A stretch of DNA of 64,000 bases, from contig NZ_FTNU01000004.1 in NCBI RefSeq assembly GCF_900156515.1, positions 62,001 to 126,000 of the forward strand, in the 5' to 3' direction. This document shows, one piece after another, positions 41,009 through 50,907 of this stretch. This stretch comes from Moraxella cuniculi DSM 21768 (lineage in GTDB: Bacteria > Pseudomonadota > Gammaproteobacteria > Pseudomonadales > Moraxellaceae). Both the position numbers and the translations under genes were made by a program. The notes beneath the pieces were generated by a model. It did not search any database and was not told the origin of the DNA. It was given only the letters and a program-made list of their open reading frames with translations. The stretch's first letter is position 1. Every line of letters begins with the position of its first letter.

Positions 41009-41590
41009 ATGACCATCAAATTGATTGTAGGCTTGGGCAATCCAGGCAGTCAATATCAGCACACACGCCACAATGCAGGCTTTTGGTTTGTCGAGTCGCT
41101 GTGTGATAAATTCGGCATTTCACTAAGTTTTGACAAAAAATTCCGTGCAAAAGTCGGCTATGGTATGATACATAATGCACCTGTGCGTCTGCTACTGCCC
41201 GAGACTTTTATGAATTTATCAGGTCAGGCGGTCGCCCCTTTTGCCAAGTTTTATAACTTTGGCAGTGATGAAATCTTGGTGGCTCATGATGAGCTGGACA
41301 TTGCTGCTGGCAACATTAAGCTCAAAACAGGTGGTGGTCATGGCGGTCATAATGGGCTAAAGGATATTGTGCCACATCTTGGTGCGAACTTTCATCGTCT
41401 GCGTATCGGTATTGGTCGCCCTGCACACAGCTCACAGGTCAGCAGTTTTGTGCTAAATAAGCCCATGATCGATGAACGCATCAGTATTGATGCCGCCATT
41501 GATTGTGCCATTGATGCCATGCCTATGCTGATGACAGGCGACATGGATAAGGCACGCAATCAAATCAATGGTTTTAAACTACCTCAATAA
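41009..41590 (+). CDS. pth: Peptidyl-tRNA hydrolase
   Basis: Pth frees tRNA from peptidyl-tRNA that falls off the ribosome. The 193-residue protein has VGLGNPGSQYQHTRHNAGFWFVE (Asn and catalytic His), LLLPETFMNLSGQAV, VAHDELDIAAGNIKLKTGGGHGGHNGLKDI (catalytic Asp) and LRIGIGRP, all standard. ATG 41009 is unambiguous. It follows rplY as in many proteobacteria. Confidence 0.95.
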   Translation: MTIKLIVGLGNPGSQYQHTRHNAGFWFVESLCDKFGISLSFDKKFRAKVGYGMIHNAPVRLLLPETFMNLSGQAVAPFAKFYNFGSDEILVAHDELDIAAGNIKLKTGGGHGGHNGLKDIVPHLGANFHRLRIGIGRPAHSSQVSSFVLNKPMIDERISIDAAIDCAIDAMPMLMTGDMDKARNQINGFKLPQ

Positions 41591-41613
41591 CTCTCGACAA
41601 ATTGGTAACTTTT

Positions 41614-42624
41614 ATGCTAATTGCAATCATTGCCATGCTGATAGGCTTAGCCCTGCTGATTTTTAGTGCAGATGGTTTCATTGACCACGCTGTTGCCCTT
41701 GCTAATAAATATCATATGCCAAAAATGCTCATCGGAGCGTTGATTATCGGCGTTGGCACTTCGATGCCAGAGATTGTCGTCTCATCACTGTCAGCACTGG
41801 CAGGCAGTCCTGGTTTGGCACTGGGCAATGCCTTTGGTTCAAACATTGTTAATATCACCTTAGTACTGGGTGTAACTGCACTAATTGCTCCGATTGCAAT
41901 CCAAAAACAAGTGCTAAAAACCGATTTTTCATGGCTAATAGTTGCAACCATCGTTGCCGTTGGGCTAATGCTTGATGGCAATATCAGCCGTATTGACGCA
42001 ATTATCCTGCTTGTGCTATTAATTGCCAATATCTGCGTGCAAATCATTTATGCCAAACGCCATGCCCAAGCCACCAAAACCGCCATACTTGCCAGTACCG
42101 AGGTGGCACATGAGCTGGCAGCAGACGAGCTTCCTGCCCCTGATGATGTCAATACGGCCAAGTCAGTGATTTTGTTGCTCGTGGCATTATTCGTGCTGGT
42201 GAGCAGCTCGCGACTGATAGTCTGGGGAGCTGTTGAGCTTGCAACATTACTAGGATTGTCAGATTTGATTATCGGCTTGACGATTGTTGCCATTGGCACA
42301 AGTTTGCCCGAGCTGGTTTCGTCAGTCATTGCCGCACGGCGAGGCGAATTTGAGATGGCGTTGGGCAATGTGCTTGGCTCAAACCTATTTAACACCTTGG
42401 GCGTGGTTGGTGTAGCAGCCCTAATTATGCCAATGTCGGTTGATTCAGAAATTTTAAACCGTGATACCTTAGTGATGTGTGCCATCACCGCTTTGTTGTT
42501 TGTGCTATGTGCCATCGCCATCAAACGAGATGGGCAATTGGGTCGTCTTGTTGGTGCACTGCTCATCAGTTGCTTTGTCGCCTATAGTGCATGGCTGATT
42601 GTTTCGGTTTTGGGAGCGATATAA
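41614..42624 (+). CDS. Calcium/sodium antiporter, CaCA family (YrbG-like)
   Basis: A 336-residue protein with about ten helices and two inverted repeats, each with the alpha motif: GVGTSMPEIVVSSLSALAGSPGLALGNAFGSNIVNITLVLG near residue 40 and AIGTSLPELVSSVIAARRGEFEMALGNVLGSNLFNTLGVVG near residue 230. The Glu in each motif (MPE, LPE) binds the cation. These exchangers expel Ca2+ using Na+ or H+. ATG 41614 is chosen over TTG 41602. A strong hairpin follows. Confidence 0.9.
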   Translation: MLIAIIAMLIGLALLIFSADGFIDHAVALANKYHMPKMLIGALIIGVGTSMPEIVVSSLSALAGSPGLALGNAFGSNIVNITLVLGVTALIAPIAIQKQVLKTDFSWLIVATIVAVGLMLDGNISRIDAIILLVLLIANICVQIIYAKRHAQATKTAILASTEVAHELAADELPAPDDVNTAKSVILLLVALFVLVSSSRLIVWGAVELATLLGLSDLIIGLTIVAIGTSLPELVSSVIAARRGEFEMALGNVLGSNLFNTLGVVGVAALIMPMSVDSEILNRDTLVMCAITALLFVLCAIAIKRDGQLGRLVGALLISCFVAYSAWLIVSVLGAI

Positions 42625-43100
42625 ACCCTTGCTGCTTTGGCTAAGCACCAGCCACCGCCAAAGCAGCTTTGATTTATTAAATCACCAACCCATCATGCCA
42701 TTGCCAATTGCCCAATGCTTGCACGGCTGTCTTGACGGCATTGCAGCATAATTTGATTTATCAATAGCAGCTTGGTATGTACGCCGCTTGTCTGCTTTTG
42801 GGCAAATCTTAGCCTCAAGGGCTTAGCAGATTAACTCCCCAATCAAATTAAATGATATTTATTCATAAAATCCAAAGACCCAAATGTCAAGCGTGAGTTT
42901 AAAGGTTTGACAGTTTTAATAAGATTGCCACCTTTCTTAACCAGCAATAAATCTTAAAAACCCCACAAAAACCTTGATATTGCTTGGGATTGTTAATCTA
43001 CCAGATGAAAGCTAGCATTTGACCAGCAAGACGACAAAATTTGTCAATTTTTTCACAAAGTACGCTATAATAACTCAAGCATTTAACAAGCCAAGCCATC
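42625..43100. other. 476-bp intergenic stretch: antiporter terminator and hemN promoter
   Basis: The antiporter terminator GCTGCTTTGGC / GCCAAAGCAGC lies at 42631-42667, followed by TTTGATTT. Upstream of hemN, TTGTCA (43041-43046) and TATAAT (43066-43071) are 19 bp apart, a wide spacing. Nothing else between is identified. Confidence 0.6.
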
Positions 43101-44507
43101 ATGACAAACAATCCTTATGCCAACCGTCAGCCCACGCATTTTCAGGGCGTCTACTTTAACGAAACTCTTATCAATAAATACAACCAGCAAGGGCCTCGCT
43201 ACACCTCCTACCCAACTGCTTTAGAATTTAGCCCCATTGATGATGGTTGTGAAGCTGACATTCTCACGCACCAAGACCCAAGCACGCCACTGTCGCTGTA
43301 TCTGCACATTCCGTTTTGTCGTCATTTGTGCTATTACTGCGGCTGCAATAAAATCATCACCAAGAAAAACAGCGATGCAGGCGACTATTTGGATTATTTA
43401 TTCGCCGAAATTCGCCACAAAAAATCGCTGCTGACAGGCTCACCCATCGTCAAGCAGTTGCACCTTGGTGGTGGCACGCCGACCTTTTTAAGTGATGATG
43501 AACTGGCAAGGTTGTGGGATTTTTTGCACACAGAGTTTCATTTTGCCCAAGAGGGTGATTTTTCTATCGAAATTGACCCCAGAGAGCTGCGACCAACCAC
43601 CCTGCAGGTGCTAAGAAATCTTGGCTTTAATCGCCTAAGTTTTGGTGTGCAGGATTTAAATCATCAAGTGCAGATTGCTGTCAATAGAGTGCAGTCACTT
43701 GATTTGATTACACAAGTCATGCAAACAGCACAGGAGCTTGGCTTTTCCTCAACCAATATTGACTTGATTTATGGTCTGCCACATCAGAGTGTTGAGAGTA
43801 TGACAGCCACCCTGCAAGCAATCATCAAGCTATCACCTGCTCGCTTATCGGTATTTAATTATGCCCATCTGCCTGCTCGCTTTGCTGCACAAAAACGGAT
43901 TTGTGAATCTACCCTGCCCACCGCCACCGAAAAATTGGCAATGTTTAATACCATCATCACACTACTAAACCAAGCAGGTTATCAGTACATTGGCATTGAT
44001 CATTTTGCCAAACCTGATGATACGCTTGCCGTCGCCCAAAGAGACGGCAAACTGCACCGTAATTTTCAGGGCTATACCATCTTGGGTGAGTGCGATTTGC
44101 TTGGCTTTGGTGTCAGTGCCATCAGCCAAATTGGCAATCATATGCTACAAAACCCCACCTCGCTTGATGAGTATTGCAGCATGATTAATCAGGGTAAATT
44201 GCCAGCCGTCAAGTACATTGCAAGCAGCCCAACTGACGATATGCACAGATATGTGATTATGAATCTATTGTGTCATGATTATGTGGATTTTGCACAGCTG
44301 CGTGTGCGATTTGGTATTGAGCCAATGGTCTATTTTGCCAAGCAGCTTGAAACTTTGCACGACATGGCGGCTGATGGTTTATTAACCATTGATGAACAAG
44401 GCATTCACATCTTGCCAGCAGGTCGTATTTTGGGGCGTAATATCGCCATGGTTTTTGATGCCTATCTTGACAAAAAACACGCAGGGCGATTCTCAAAAGT
44501 TATCTAA
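43101..44507 (+). CDS. hemN: Oxygen-independent coproporphyrinogen III dehydrogenase
   Basis: A radical-SAM enzyme that converts coproporphyrinogen III to protoporphyrinogen IX without oxygen in haem synthesis. The 468-residue protein has GPRYTSYPTALEF, the cluster motif PFCRHLCYYCGCNKI (C-x3-C-x2-C plus the extra Cys seen in true HemN), LHLGGGTPTFL (SAM site), IEIDPRELRP, LSFGVQDLNHQVQ and the HemN-specific C-terminal domain (SAISQIGNHMLQNPTSLDEYCSMINQGKLP in outline). This separates it from HemW. It ends 5 bp before the convergent RDD gene. Confidence 0.93.
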   Translation: MTNNPYANRQPTHFQGVYFNETLINKYNQQGPRYTSYPTALEFSPIDDGCEADILTHQDPSTPLSLYLHIPFCRHLCYYCGCNKIITKKNSDAGDYLDYLFAEIRHKKSLLTGSPIVKQLHLGGGTPTFLSDDELARLWDFLHTEFHFAQEGDFSIEIDPRELRPTTLQVLRNLGFNRLSFGVQDLNHQVQIAVNRVQSLDLITQVMQTAQELGFSSTNIDLIYGLPHQSVESMTATLQAIIKLSPARLSVFNYAHLPARFAAQKRICESTLPTATEKLAMFNTIITLLNQAGYQYIGIDHFAKPDDTLAVAQRDGKLHRNFQGYTILGECDLLGFGVSAISQIGNHMLQNPTSLDEYCSMINQGKLPAVKYIASSPTDDMHRYVIMNLLCHDYVDFAQLRVRFGIEPMVYFAKQLETLHDMAADGLLTIDEQGIHILPAGRILGRNIAMVFDAYLDKKHAGRFSKVI

Positions 44508-44512
44508 ATGCG

Positions 44513-45124
44513 TTATTTTTTGCGGCGTTTTAGACTCTGCCATAGCGTTTGATGGGCAATTTTTGGCACTTTAAGCGTCAGGGTATCTGACAGCATATCA
44601 TGCACAGCCAGCCCACGACGGTTGAATAAGCAAAACAAAAAGTTAAACAAAAACCCCAAAAACGCCGCCACCAGTACCGCCAATTTTGAGCCGTGAATCA
44701 ACAAGCCAACCACGCTGCATAAGGCAGGCAACAAACAAGCAGCAAGAATACGCACGCAGGATTGTCGCCAGCTAAGCAGCTCACCATGTGCATTCACTGT
44801 CTTTAGTCGCCAAGTTTGCATACCCAGCGTCTGCCCAGATTTTCGCCAAAAAATACCATAAAAACCAATCAAAGTCAGCACAAATGATGGTGTCATGATC
44901 ATGTTTTGGTACCACAATGGCAGTTTTTGGGCTTGTTGCGAGGTTGTGCCGACATCCAAAAACAACAGCGTGCCAATCACTGCCAACACCGCTCCCACCA
45001 AAAACAACATCGCCAAAATCAACATACCATCATAGACGATGGCAAGCAGCCTAACCAAAGGCTTGGCAACAGTGGCGGTTTGGGTGGGTAAAGCTGTATT
45101 TGTTGTGTGATGAGATGAGGACAT
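44513..45124 (-). CDS. RDD-family membrane protein
   Basis: A 203-residue inner-membrane protein with three or four helices: LVRLLAIVYDGMLILAMLFLVGAVL (the RDD family's Arg-x-x-Ala-x-x-x-D pattern), IMTPSFVLTLIGFYGIFWRKSGQTLGMQTWRLKTVN (typical SGQTLG-x-Q) and the terminal FCLFNRRGLAVHDMLSDTLTL. Function of the family is unclear; some act in Na+ or H+ transport. ATG 45124 is preferred to the longer frame starting at 45184. It ends 5 bp from the convergent hemN stop, with no terminator between. Confidence 0.85.
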   Translation of the reverse strand: MSSSHHTTNTALPTQTATVAKPLVRLLAIVYDGMLILAMLFLVGAVLAVIGTLLFLDVGTTSQQAQKLPLWYQNMIMTPSFVLTLIGFYGIFWRKSGQTLGMQTWRLKTVNAHGELLSWRQSCVRILAACLLPALCSVVGLLIHGSKLAVLVAAFLGFLFNFLFCLFNRRGLAVHDMLSDTLTLKVPKIAHQTLWQSLKRRKK

Positions 45125-45241
45125 TGTCTGTTTTGCTATTAAAAATATGCCATATTGTACCACAATCAAGGCATACAGTACCAACAGTGATGAAATAATA
45201 AAAAAATCACCAAAATAACATCTTGGTGATTTTTGATAATA

Positions 45242-45318
45242 TGGCGCACCCGGAGAGATTCGAACTCCCGACCCCTTAGTTCGTAGCCAAGTGCTCTATC
45301 CAACTGAGCTACGGGTGC
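45242..45318 (-). tRNA. tRNA-Arg(ACG)
   Basis: Reverse strand folds as a 77-nt tRNA with CCA encoded: acceptor GCACCCG / CGGGTGC, D arm GCTC-AGTTGGATA-GAGC, anticodon loop CTACGAA (anticodon ACG), T arm with GTTCGAATC. The wobble A is normally deaminated to inosine. Confidence 0.97.
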
Positions 45319-45437
45319 GGACAACTTACTCTGTAAACATCGTTCGTTGTGGCGGCTATTATACAGGATAAATTCTGTAAGTCAAGCACTTTTTTTATTT
45401 ATTTTCTTGATTTGGAGCAAATACATAAGAAAATAAA

Positions 45438-45529
45438 TGGCGGTGAAGGAGGGATTCGAACCCTCGATACCCGTAATTAGGTATGGTTCCTTAGCAGGGA
45501 ACTGGTTTCAGCCACTCACCCACTTCACC
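45438..45529 (-). tRNA. tRNA-Ser(GCT)
   Basis: Reverse strand gives a 92-nt class II tRNA with CCA encoded: acceptor GGTGAAG / CTTCACC, anticodon loop CTGCTAA (anticodon GCT), long variable arm (ACCATACCTAATTACGGGTA) and T loop GTTCGAATC. It is 119 bp from the Arg tRNA, on the same strand, and probably precedes it in one transcript. Confidence 0.97.
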
Positions 45530-45750
45530 GAACTTAGGCTGTGCAAACTGCTACGCTTGCTTATGCATCAACTGATGATTTCGCCTGTCGTTGTGGACGG
45601 TAATTATAGCAAAAATATTGGCAATTGCAAGTATTTTTTTTCAAAAAATATGAATTTTTTTGCTCTTGGTGGATTTTTGCCCTTTTTTTGATATTTTTGT
45701 ATAATAATCTCTGGCAACAAAATCACTGAAATGCCATCACAAAGGAATGA

Positions 45751-46575
<825 letters not shown>

Positions 46576-46943
46576 CGGTTATTGATTGTTTTATTTAACC
46601 GCCTGCCATATACGCCCATCAAAAGGCAGCTTGCAATCGCATGGCTTGGGCATGGGGGTATTTACAAAGCTGTCATGATACTTTTGGCAATCTACCCACA
46701 CTCCAAGTGCTTTTTATTGGTAAAGATAAATATGTTAAAAGCGTGATTTATCCACATCACAGAGCCAAAATGGGGCAAAACAGCTTTGGTACATTATGCA
46801 ATCATCTTTATCACCACAACCATGTCAATAATCCATGCCGACAATAGCCTGTCCAATTAGCAATCGGCACCGCCGCTTATATTTATGATTTGGGTGAAAG
46901 CCCAACCAAACCAGCAATATCATTGTTAAATGACCTAAGCTGG
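46576..46943. other. 368-bp stretch with decayed coding sequence
   Basis: Two antiparallel frames have protein-like sequence but neither is intact. Plus strand: 46641-46847 (ending YHHNHVNNPCRQ) meets TAG and goes on in frame as PVQLAIGTAAYIYDLGESPTKPAISLLNDLSWL in pieces to about 46949. Minus strand: a stop-bounded frame to about 46596 reads LGVWVDCQKYHDSFVNTPMP and KPCDCKLPFDGRIWQAVK. One is a gene relic and the other its shadow; the family is not recognised. Confidence 0.35.
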
Positions 46944-47507
46944 TTATAAATTCCAAATATATCGCCCAATAATGCCGACAACATTTTCAAGCAAAAGCAA
47001 GCTAAATAATGCTACCAAAAATGACAAATCAATCATGCCGATATTTGGTACAAAACGGCGAAATGGTGCAACGATCGGCTCAGCCAGTTGCATCAGCACG
47101 CCCATCAAGCTGTTATTGACATTCATAAACATCATCAACAAACTGCTAATTGCCGATACAATCATGGTATAACGCAACAACTGCAAAAATTTCATGATAC
47201 CGCCCAGCGAGCCAACAAAAAACAGCTCAGCGGCAGTGATGGATTTGCCCAATGACGCATTTTCTACCGCCACACCAATCAAGCAAAGCAATAACATCAG
47301 CACCACCGCCGCCATGCTGATACGCCCCGAACCAACATTGGGAAAAATACGAGCAAACAAATCAACCACAGAAGTCAAGCGATAAGTTGCCCGTGCCACA
47401 GGCTCACGCCTGTCAATCTCTGCCAGCTGAATCATAAAACGCACAAAAAGCAGCATTAGGGCAAAATTGATAAACATCATAATCAAAACAAAAGCAGTGG
47501 CATTCAT
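46944..47507 (-). CDS. YggT-family membrane protein
   Basis: A 187-residue inner-membrane protein with two YggT repeats: FVLIMMFINFALMLLFVRFMIQLAEIDRREPVARATYRLTSVV and FLQLLRYTMIVSAISSLLMM ... LMQLAEPIVAPFRRFVPNIGMIDLSFLVALFSLLLL, where EPIVAPFRRFVPNIGMIDLS is the diagnostic YggT motif. YggT proteins are linked to envelope or osmotic tolerance and often sit next to proC, as here (108 bp downstream of it). proC and yggT are on the same strand, proC first. Confidence 0.88.
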   Translation of the reverse strand: MNATAFVLIMMFINFALMLLFVRFMIQLAEIDRREPVARATYRLTSVVDLFARIFPNVGSGRISMAAVVLMLLLCLIGVAVENASLGKSITAAELFFVGSLGGIMKFLQLLRYTMIVSAISSLLMMFMNVNNSLMGVLMQLAEPIVAPFRRFVPNIGMIDLSFLVALFSLLLLENVVGIIGRYIWNL

Positions 47508-47615
47508 AAATTTCTCTTTGTGATCGTTGGGCGATCAAGCACCCAGTAGGATAATCCGAATATTTGTCCAACCGACAGCGGTTCAATGCAGATTCTTATC
47601 AATAAGCTACACAAG

Positions 47616-48458
47616 CTAGCTTTGGCTTAACATATGACCAAGCTCAGCACTGCGGTCGCTACACGCCTGCATCGCCTCAGCAAACGCCTCGCCCACTTTA
47701 TGCTCATAAAGACTTGCCAATGCCGCTGCCGTGGTGCCGCCCTTGGAAGTTACCTGCTCACGCAATACGGCAGGGTTATTATCTTGTGCCAGCACGGCCG
47801 CCCCTTGCATACTCTGCACCGCCAAAGCCTGTGCGTCTGCACGCTCAAGCCCCATCTGTACTGCCTTGTCTATCATATGCTCAAGCACATAGAAAAAATA
47901 TGCAGGTGCAGAGCCTGCCACAGCAGTAACAGCGTGCAACAATGCCTCATCTGTCACCCAGCTCACCATGCCAGAGGCTTGCATCACAGCCTGTGCCATC
48001 GCACGGTCTTTTTCACTGGCATTATCTGCAAACAACCCTGATGCCCCAAAGCCCTTGCTGGCTGGTAAATTTGGCATACAGCGTACAATCTGCTGATAAT
48101 CGCCCAGCATCTGCGATAAGGTTGCCACCGACAACCCAGCTGCTACCGATAACACCAGCTGATTTGTCAAATAAGGAGCGACAGTCGTTGCCACTTGCCG
48201 CATCACCTGTGGCTTGACCGCCAGCACCACAACATCTGCCTTGCTAATAATACTGGGTGATTTGTCTGGAGTAACCGCCTCCACGCCCTTGCTGGCAAAA
48301 GCGTGGCGTTTGTCCTCATTATTATCTGAGACGCACAAGCACAAATCCAGCTTGTTGTCTTGCTTGGCTTTTAACAAGCCATCAATAATTGCTCGTGCCA
48401 TATTACCACCGCCAATAAAGCTGATGGTCTTGCCATTTAACACTTCAAAATTCGCCAT
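47616..48458 (-). CDS. proC: Pyrroline-5-carboxylate reductase
   Basis: ProC makes proline from P5C using NADPH. The 280-residue protein starts with the Rossmann motif ISFIGGGNMARAIIDGLL, has ADVVVLAVKPQVM, IVRCMPNLPASKGFGASGLF and the C-terminal family signature AVAGSAPAYFFYVLEHMIDKAVQMGLERADAQALAVQSMQGAAVL (in part), and QVTSKGGTTAAALASL, the substrate-binding block. It precedes yggT on the same strand. Confidence 0.95.
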   Translation of the reverse strand: MANFEVLNGKTISFIGGGNMARAIIDGLLKAKQDNKLDLCLCVSDNNEDKRHAFASKGVEAVTPDKSPSIISKADVVVLAVKPQVMRQVATTVAPYLTNQLVLSVAAGLSVATLSQMLGDYQQIVRCMPNLPASKGFGASGLFADNASEKDRAMAQAVMQASGMVSWVTDEALLHAVTAVAGSAPAYFFYVLEHMIDKAVQMGLERADAQALAVQSMQGAAVLAQDNNPAVLREQVTSKGGTTAAALASLYEHKVGEAFAEAMQACSDRSAELGHMLSQS

Positions 48459-48552
48459 AATTTATCCCCATTTTTTGCCATTTATCAACCGATAGAAAAT
48501 TAGCAATTTTTACAATCTTTTTGCACCCAACACAGCAATGTACCAAAAAAAA

Positions 48553-49929
48553 TTACAGGGTGCGATTTGGTTTGTCATTGTACACCATTCGCCCAATTGG
48601 TGCAAAATTATCAAGCCCATCACCGCTGGGCAGTCGCCACGCCATCATAGGGGCAATCAGATACTGATTATCATCAATGGACAGTTGCCACAAATGCCTG
48701 CGTAACCAAGTCGGTATGCGAAGTTTTTGTGCCAGTTTTTTGCCACGATACTGGTACTGTCCAATGGTTATTTTTTGTTGTTGGACGGTTGTTATTTGAC
48801 TTGGCGGACAGTGAAGCTGTAATTGACAATTGCCATCATCAAGCAGCACCCAGCCATCTTGATTGCGTTGAGGCTGTATCATCGAATGCTGCAATAGTTG
48901 CCACACATCTTGCCGATAGCGATACAGGCAATTATCATAACGACAAATCACATACGCCGCCTGCCTGCCCTGCCACCATATTTGGCTGTTGTGGTCGTTG
49001 TCATGGCGATATGCCAAACGATGCACCTGCACACTGATTGCCTGCGGTGGTGCCACAGGCTCATCTGCCTGCAGCCAGTGATGAATGAGCAGCTGCTGTA
49101 CCGCCTCATCAAACTGGTACAATTTGGGCAAAAACAGCACCTGCTGATACGGCAGATTATCCACATCAACACAAAGGGGTATTTTTTCTGCCAGCCAATC
49201 ATCAATCACTGCCAAATATCCACCAAGCAAAGCTGCCGAACGGCTGATGTTGGTGATGGCTTTGGGATTCATGATGGCAAGCTGTGGTAAGATATGCTGA
49301 CGCAAATGACCCCGCATATAGCGATCGTCTAGGTTGGTTGCGTCATCAACATAAGGCAGTTCGTGTTGGTGGGCAAAACGGCTAATACACTCGCGAGTTG
49401 CCGTCAGCCAAGGTCGCCAAAGCATGATGGTCTTGGCTGAATTTTCAATCATCAGGCTTTTTTTTTGCCAAGTTTTTATGCCAGATAAGCCCTGCAAGCC
49501 TGCACCATCAGCCAGTCGCATCAGCACAGTCTCTGCCTGATCATTGGCATGATGAGCAAGCATCAGCACATCATCACACGCCATCATTGACATCATCGCC
49601 TGATAACGAGCATCGCGTGCGTGCGTTTCGCTATTTTTTGATAATTTGACAGGCAGGATATGGCACTCAAAGCCATATTGCACCGCCCAACTGCTAAGCA
49701 TTTTTGCCCAGTCATCATTTGCTGTCTGCCAACCATGATGCACATGCAGCAGTATGGGCAGCTTATCAATCCTGCCTTGTTGATACAGCAACCAGCAAGC
49801 ATATGCCAATGACAAAGAATCCCTGCCACCACTGCACGCCAAATACAGCCGACCATTACCGCCCTGCTTGCGAGCATAATAATCCTGATAAGCCTCAAGC
49901 AGTGTCGTACTTAGCACATCTGTATTCAC
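48553..49929 (-). CDS. tilS: tRNA(Ile)-lysidine synthase
   Basis: TilS changes C34 of the tRNA-Ile that reads AUA to lysidine. The 458-residue form starts at GTG 49929, chosen because the frame upstream (to TTG 50010) overlaps accA and does not resemble the family. The PP-loop ATPase motif is ACSGGRDSLSLAYACWLL, followed by HVHHGWQTANDDWAKML, HILPVKLSKN, ALAHHANDQAETVLMRLADGAGLQGLSGI-like sequence and, near the C-terminus, GKKLAQKLRIPTWLRRHLWQLSIDDNQYLIAPMMAWRL, the TilS C-terminal domain. It follows accA. Confidence 0.9.
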   Translation of the reverse strand: MNTDVLSTTLLEAYQDYYARKQGGNGRLYLACSGGRDSLSLAYACWLLYQQGRIDKLPILLHVHHGWQTANDDWAKMLSSWAVQYGFECHILPVKLSKNSETHARDARYQAMMSMMACDDVLMLAHHANDQAETVLMRLADGAGLQGLSGIKTWQKKSLMIENSAKTIMLWRPWLTATRECISRFAHQHELPYVDDATNLDDRYMRGHLRQHILPQLAIMNPKAITNISRSAALLGGYLAVIDDWLAEKIPLCVDVDNLPYQQVLFLPKLYQFDEAVQQLLIHHWLQADEPVAPPQAISVQVHRLAYRHDNDHNSQIWWQGRQAAYVICRYDNCLYRYRQDVWQLLQHSMIQPQRNQDGWVLLDDGNCQLQLHCPPSQITTVQQQKITIGQYQYRGKKLAQKLRIPTWLRRHLWQLSIDDNQYLIAPMMAWRLPSGDGLDNFAPIGRMVYNDKPNRTL

Positions 49930-49987
49930 ACCTTGCCCCAAAATATAAGGGGCGAAAATTGATTTCGCCCACAGGATTGTTGTTTGA

Positions 49988-50785
49988 TTATAACGACACA
50001 GTCGAATCAAATTTCATCAATCTGTCATAACGCTGCTGCAATAATACATCGGTTGGCAACCCTGATAATTCTCCAAGCTGACTGGCAAGCAGCTGCTTTA
50101 ATGCTGTCATGACCATCTCTGGTGCTTCGTGGGCAGGGCTAGGCTCTGGCACAACTTCATCTATCAAGCCAAGCTGGTGCAAATTGGTGGCGTTGAGCTT
50201 TAGTGCCTCTGAGGCATCGGCGGCTTTTTCGGCGGTTTTCCACAAAATAGACGCACAGCCTTCAGGTGAAATCACCGAATAAATGCTGTTTTGTAGCATA
50301 TTTACCTTATCTGCCACACCGATTGCCAATGCTCCACCTGAACCGCCCTCGCCGATGACTGTGGCGATGATGGGGGTTTTTAGACTGCTAAATACTGCGA
50401 TACTTTTGGCAATCGCTTCTGCCTGACCTCTTTCTTCTGCACCAACGCCAGGATATGCTCCCTGCGTATCAATAAAGGTCAATACAGGCAAACCAAAACG
50501 CTCCGCCATCTGCACCAAGCGAATCACCTTGCGATAGCCTTCAGGGTTTGCCATGCCAAAATTGTGAGCAATGCGTTCTCTGGTACTGCGTCCACGATGC
50601 TGACCGATGACCATCACCGCTTCGCCATCAAAGCGTGCCAAACCGCCGATAATCGCACGATCGTCAGCAAAAGCACGATCGCCGTGCAGCTCATCAAACT
50701 CTGTAAACAATGCCTCAACATAATCCAAAAACAACGGACGCTTTGCATGGCGTGCCAGTTGCACACTTTCCCAAACTTGACTCAT
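49988..50785 (-). CDS. accA: Acetyl-CoA carboxylase carboxyltransferase subunit alpha
   Basis: AccA with AccD moves the carboxyl from biotin to acetyl-CoA, the first step of fatty acid synthesis. The 265-residue protein lacks the N-terminal helical stretch of about 50 residues seen in E. coli (319 residues) and begins directly at [39 protein letters not shown]. This short form is also found in Acinetobacter. The carboxyltransferase core is intact: [73 protein letters not shown] and [14 protein letters not shown]. Confidence 0.95.
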   Translation of the reverse strand: MSQVWESVQLARHAKRPLFLDYVEALFTEFDELHGDRAFADDRAIIGGLARFDGEAVMVIGQHRGRSTRERIAHNFGMANPEGYRKVIRLVQMAERFGLPVLTFIDTQGAYPGVGAEERGQAEAIAKSIAVFSSLKTPIIATVIGEGGSGGALAIGVADKVNMLQNSIYSVISPEGCASILWKTAEKAADASEALKLNATNLHQLGLIDEVVPEPSPAHEAPEMVMTALKQLLASQLGELSGLPTDVLLQQRYDRLMKFDSTVSL

Positions 50786-50907
50786 ATCACACTCTTAGTA
50801 TTGTACAAATGTAAACTGACATTTAGTTTAGCACTTTTTTTAAATTCCGTCATCATTTTTACAAAATTTTTGGCACTTTCTTTATCGGTCGGTAGATGAT
50901 GGCCATC

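Noticed and set aside
42625-43100. Possible FNR site upstream of hemN
   Set aside because: TTGAT and ATCAA halves at the required 4-base spacing are not present; only loose matches were seen.
49929-50010. N-terminal extension of TilS to TTG 50010
   Set aside because: It would start inside accA in another frame and adds residues not found in the family; GTG 49929 is the first reasonable start.
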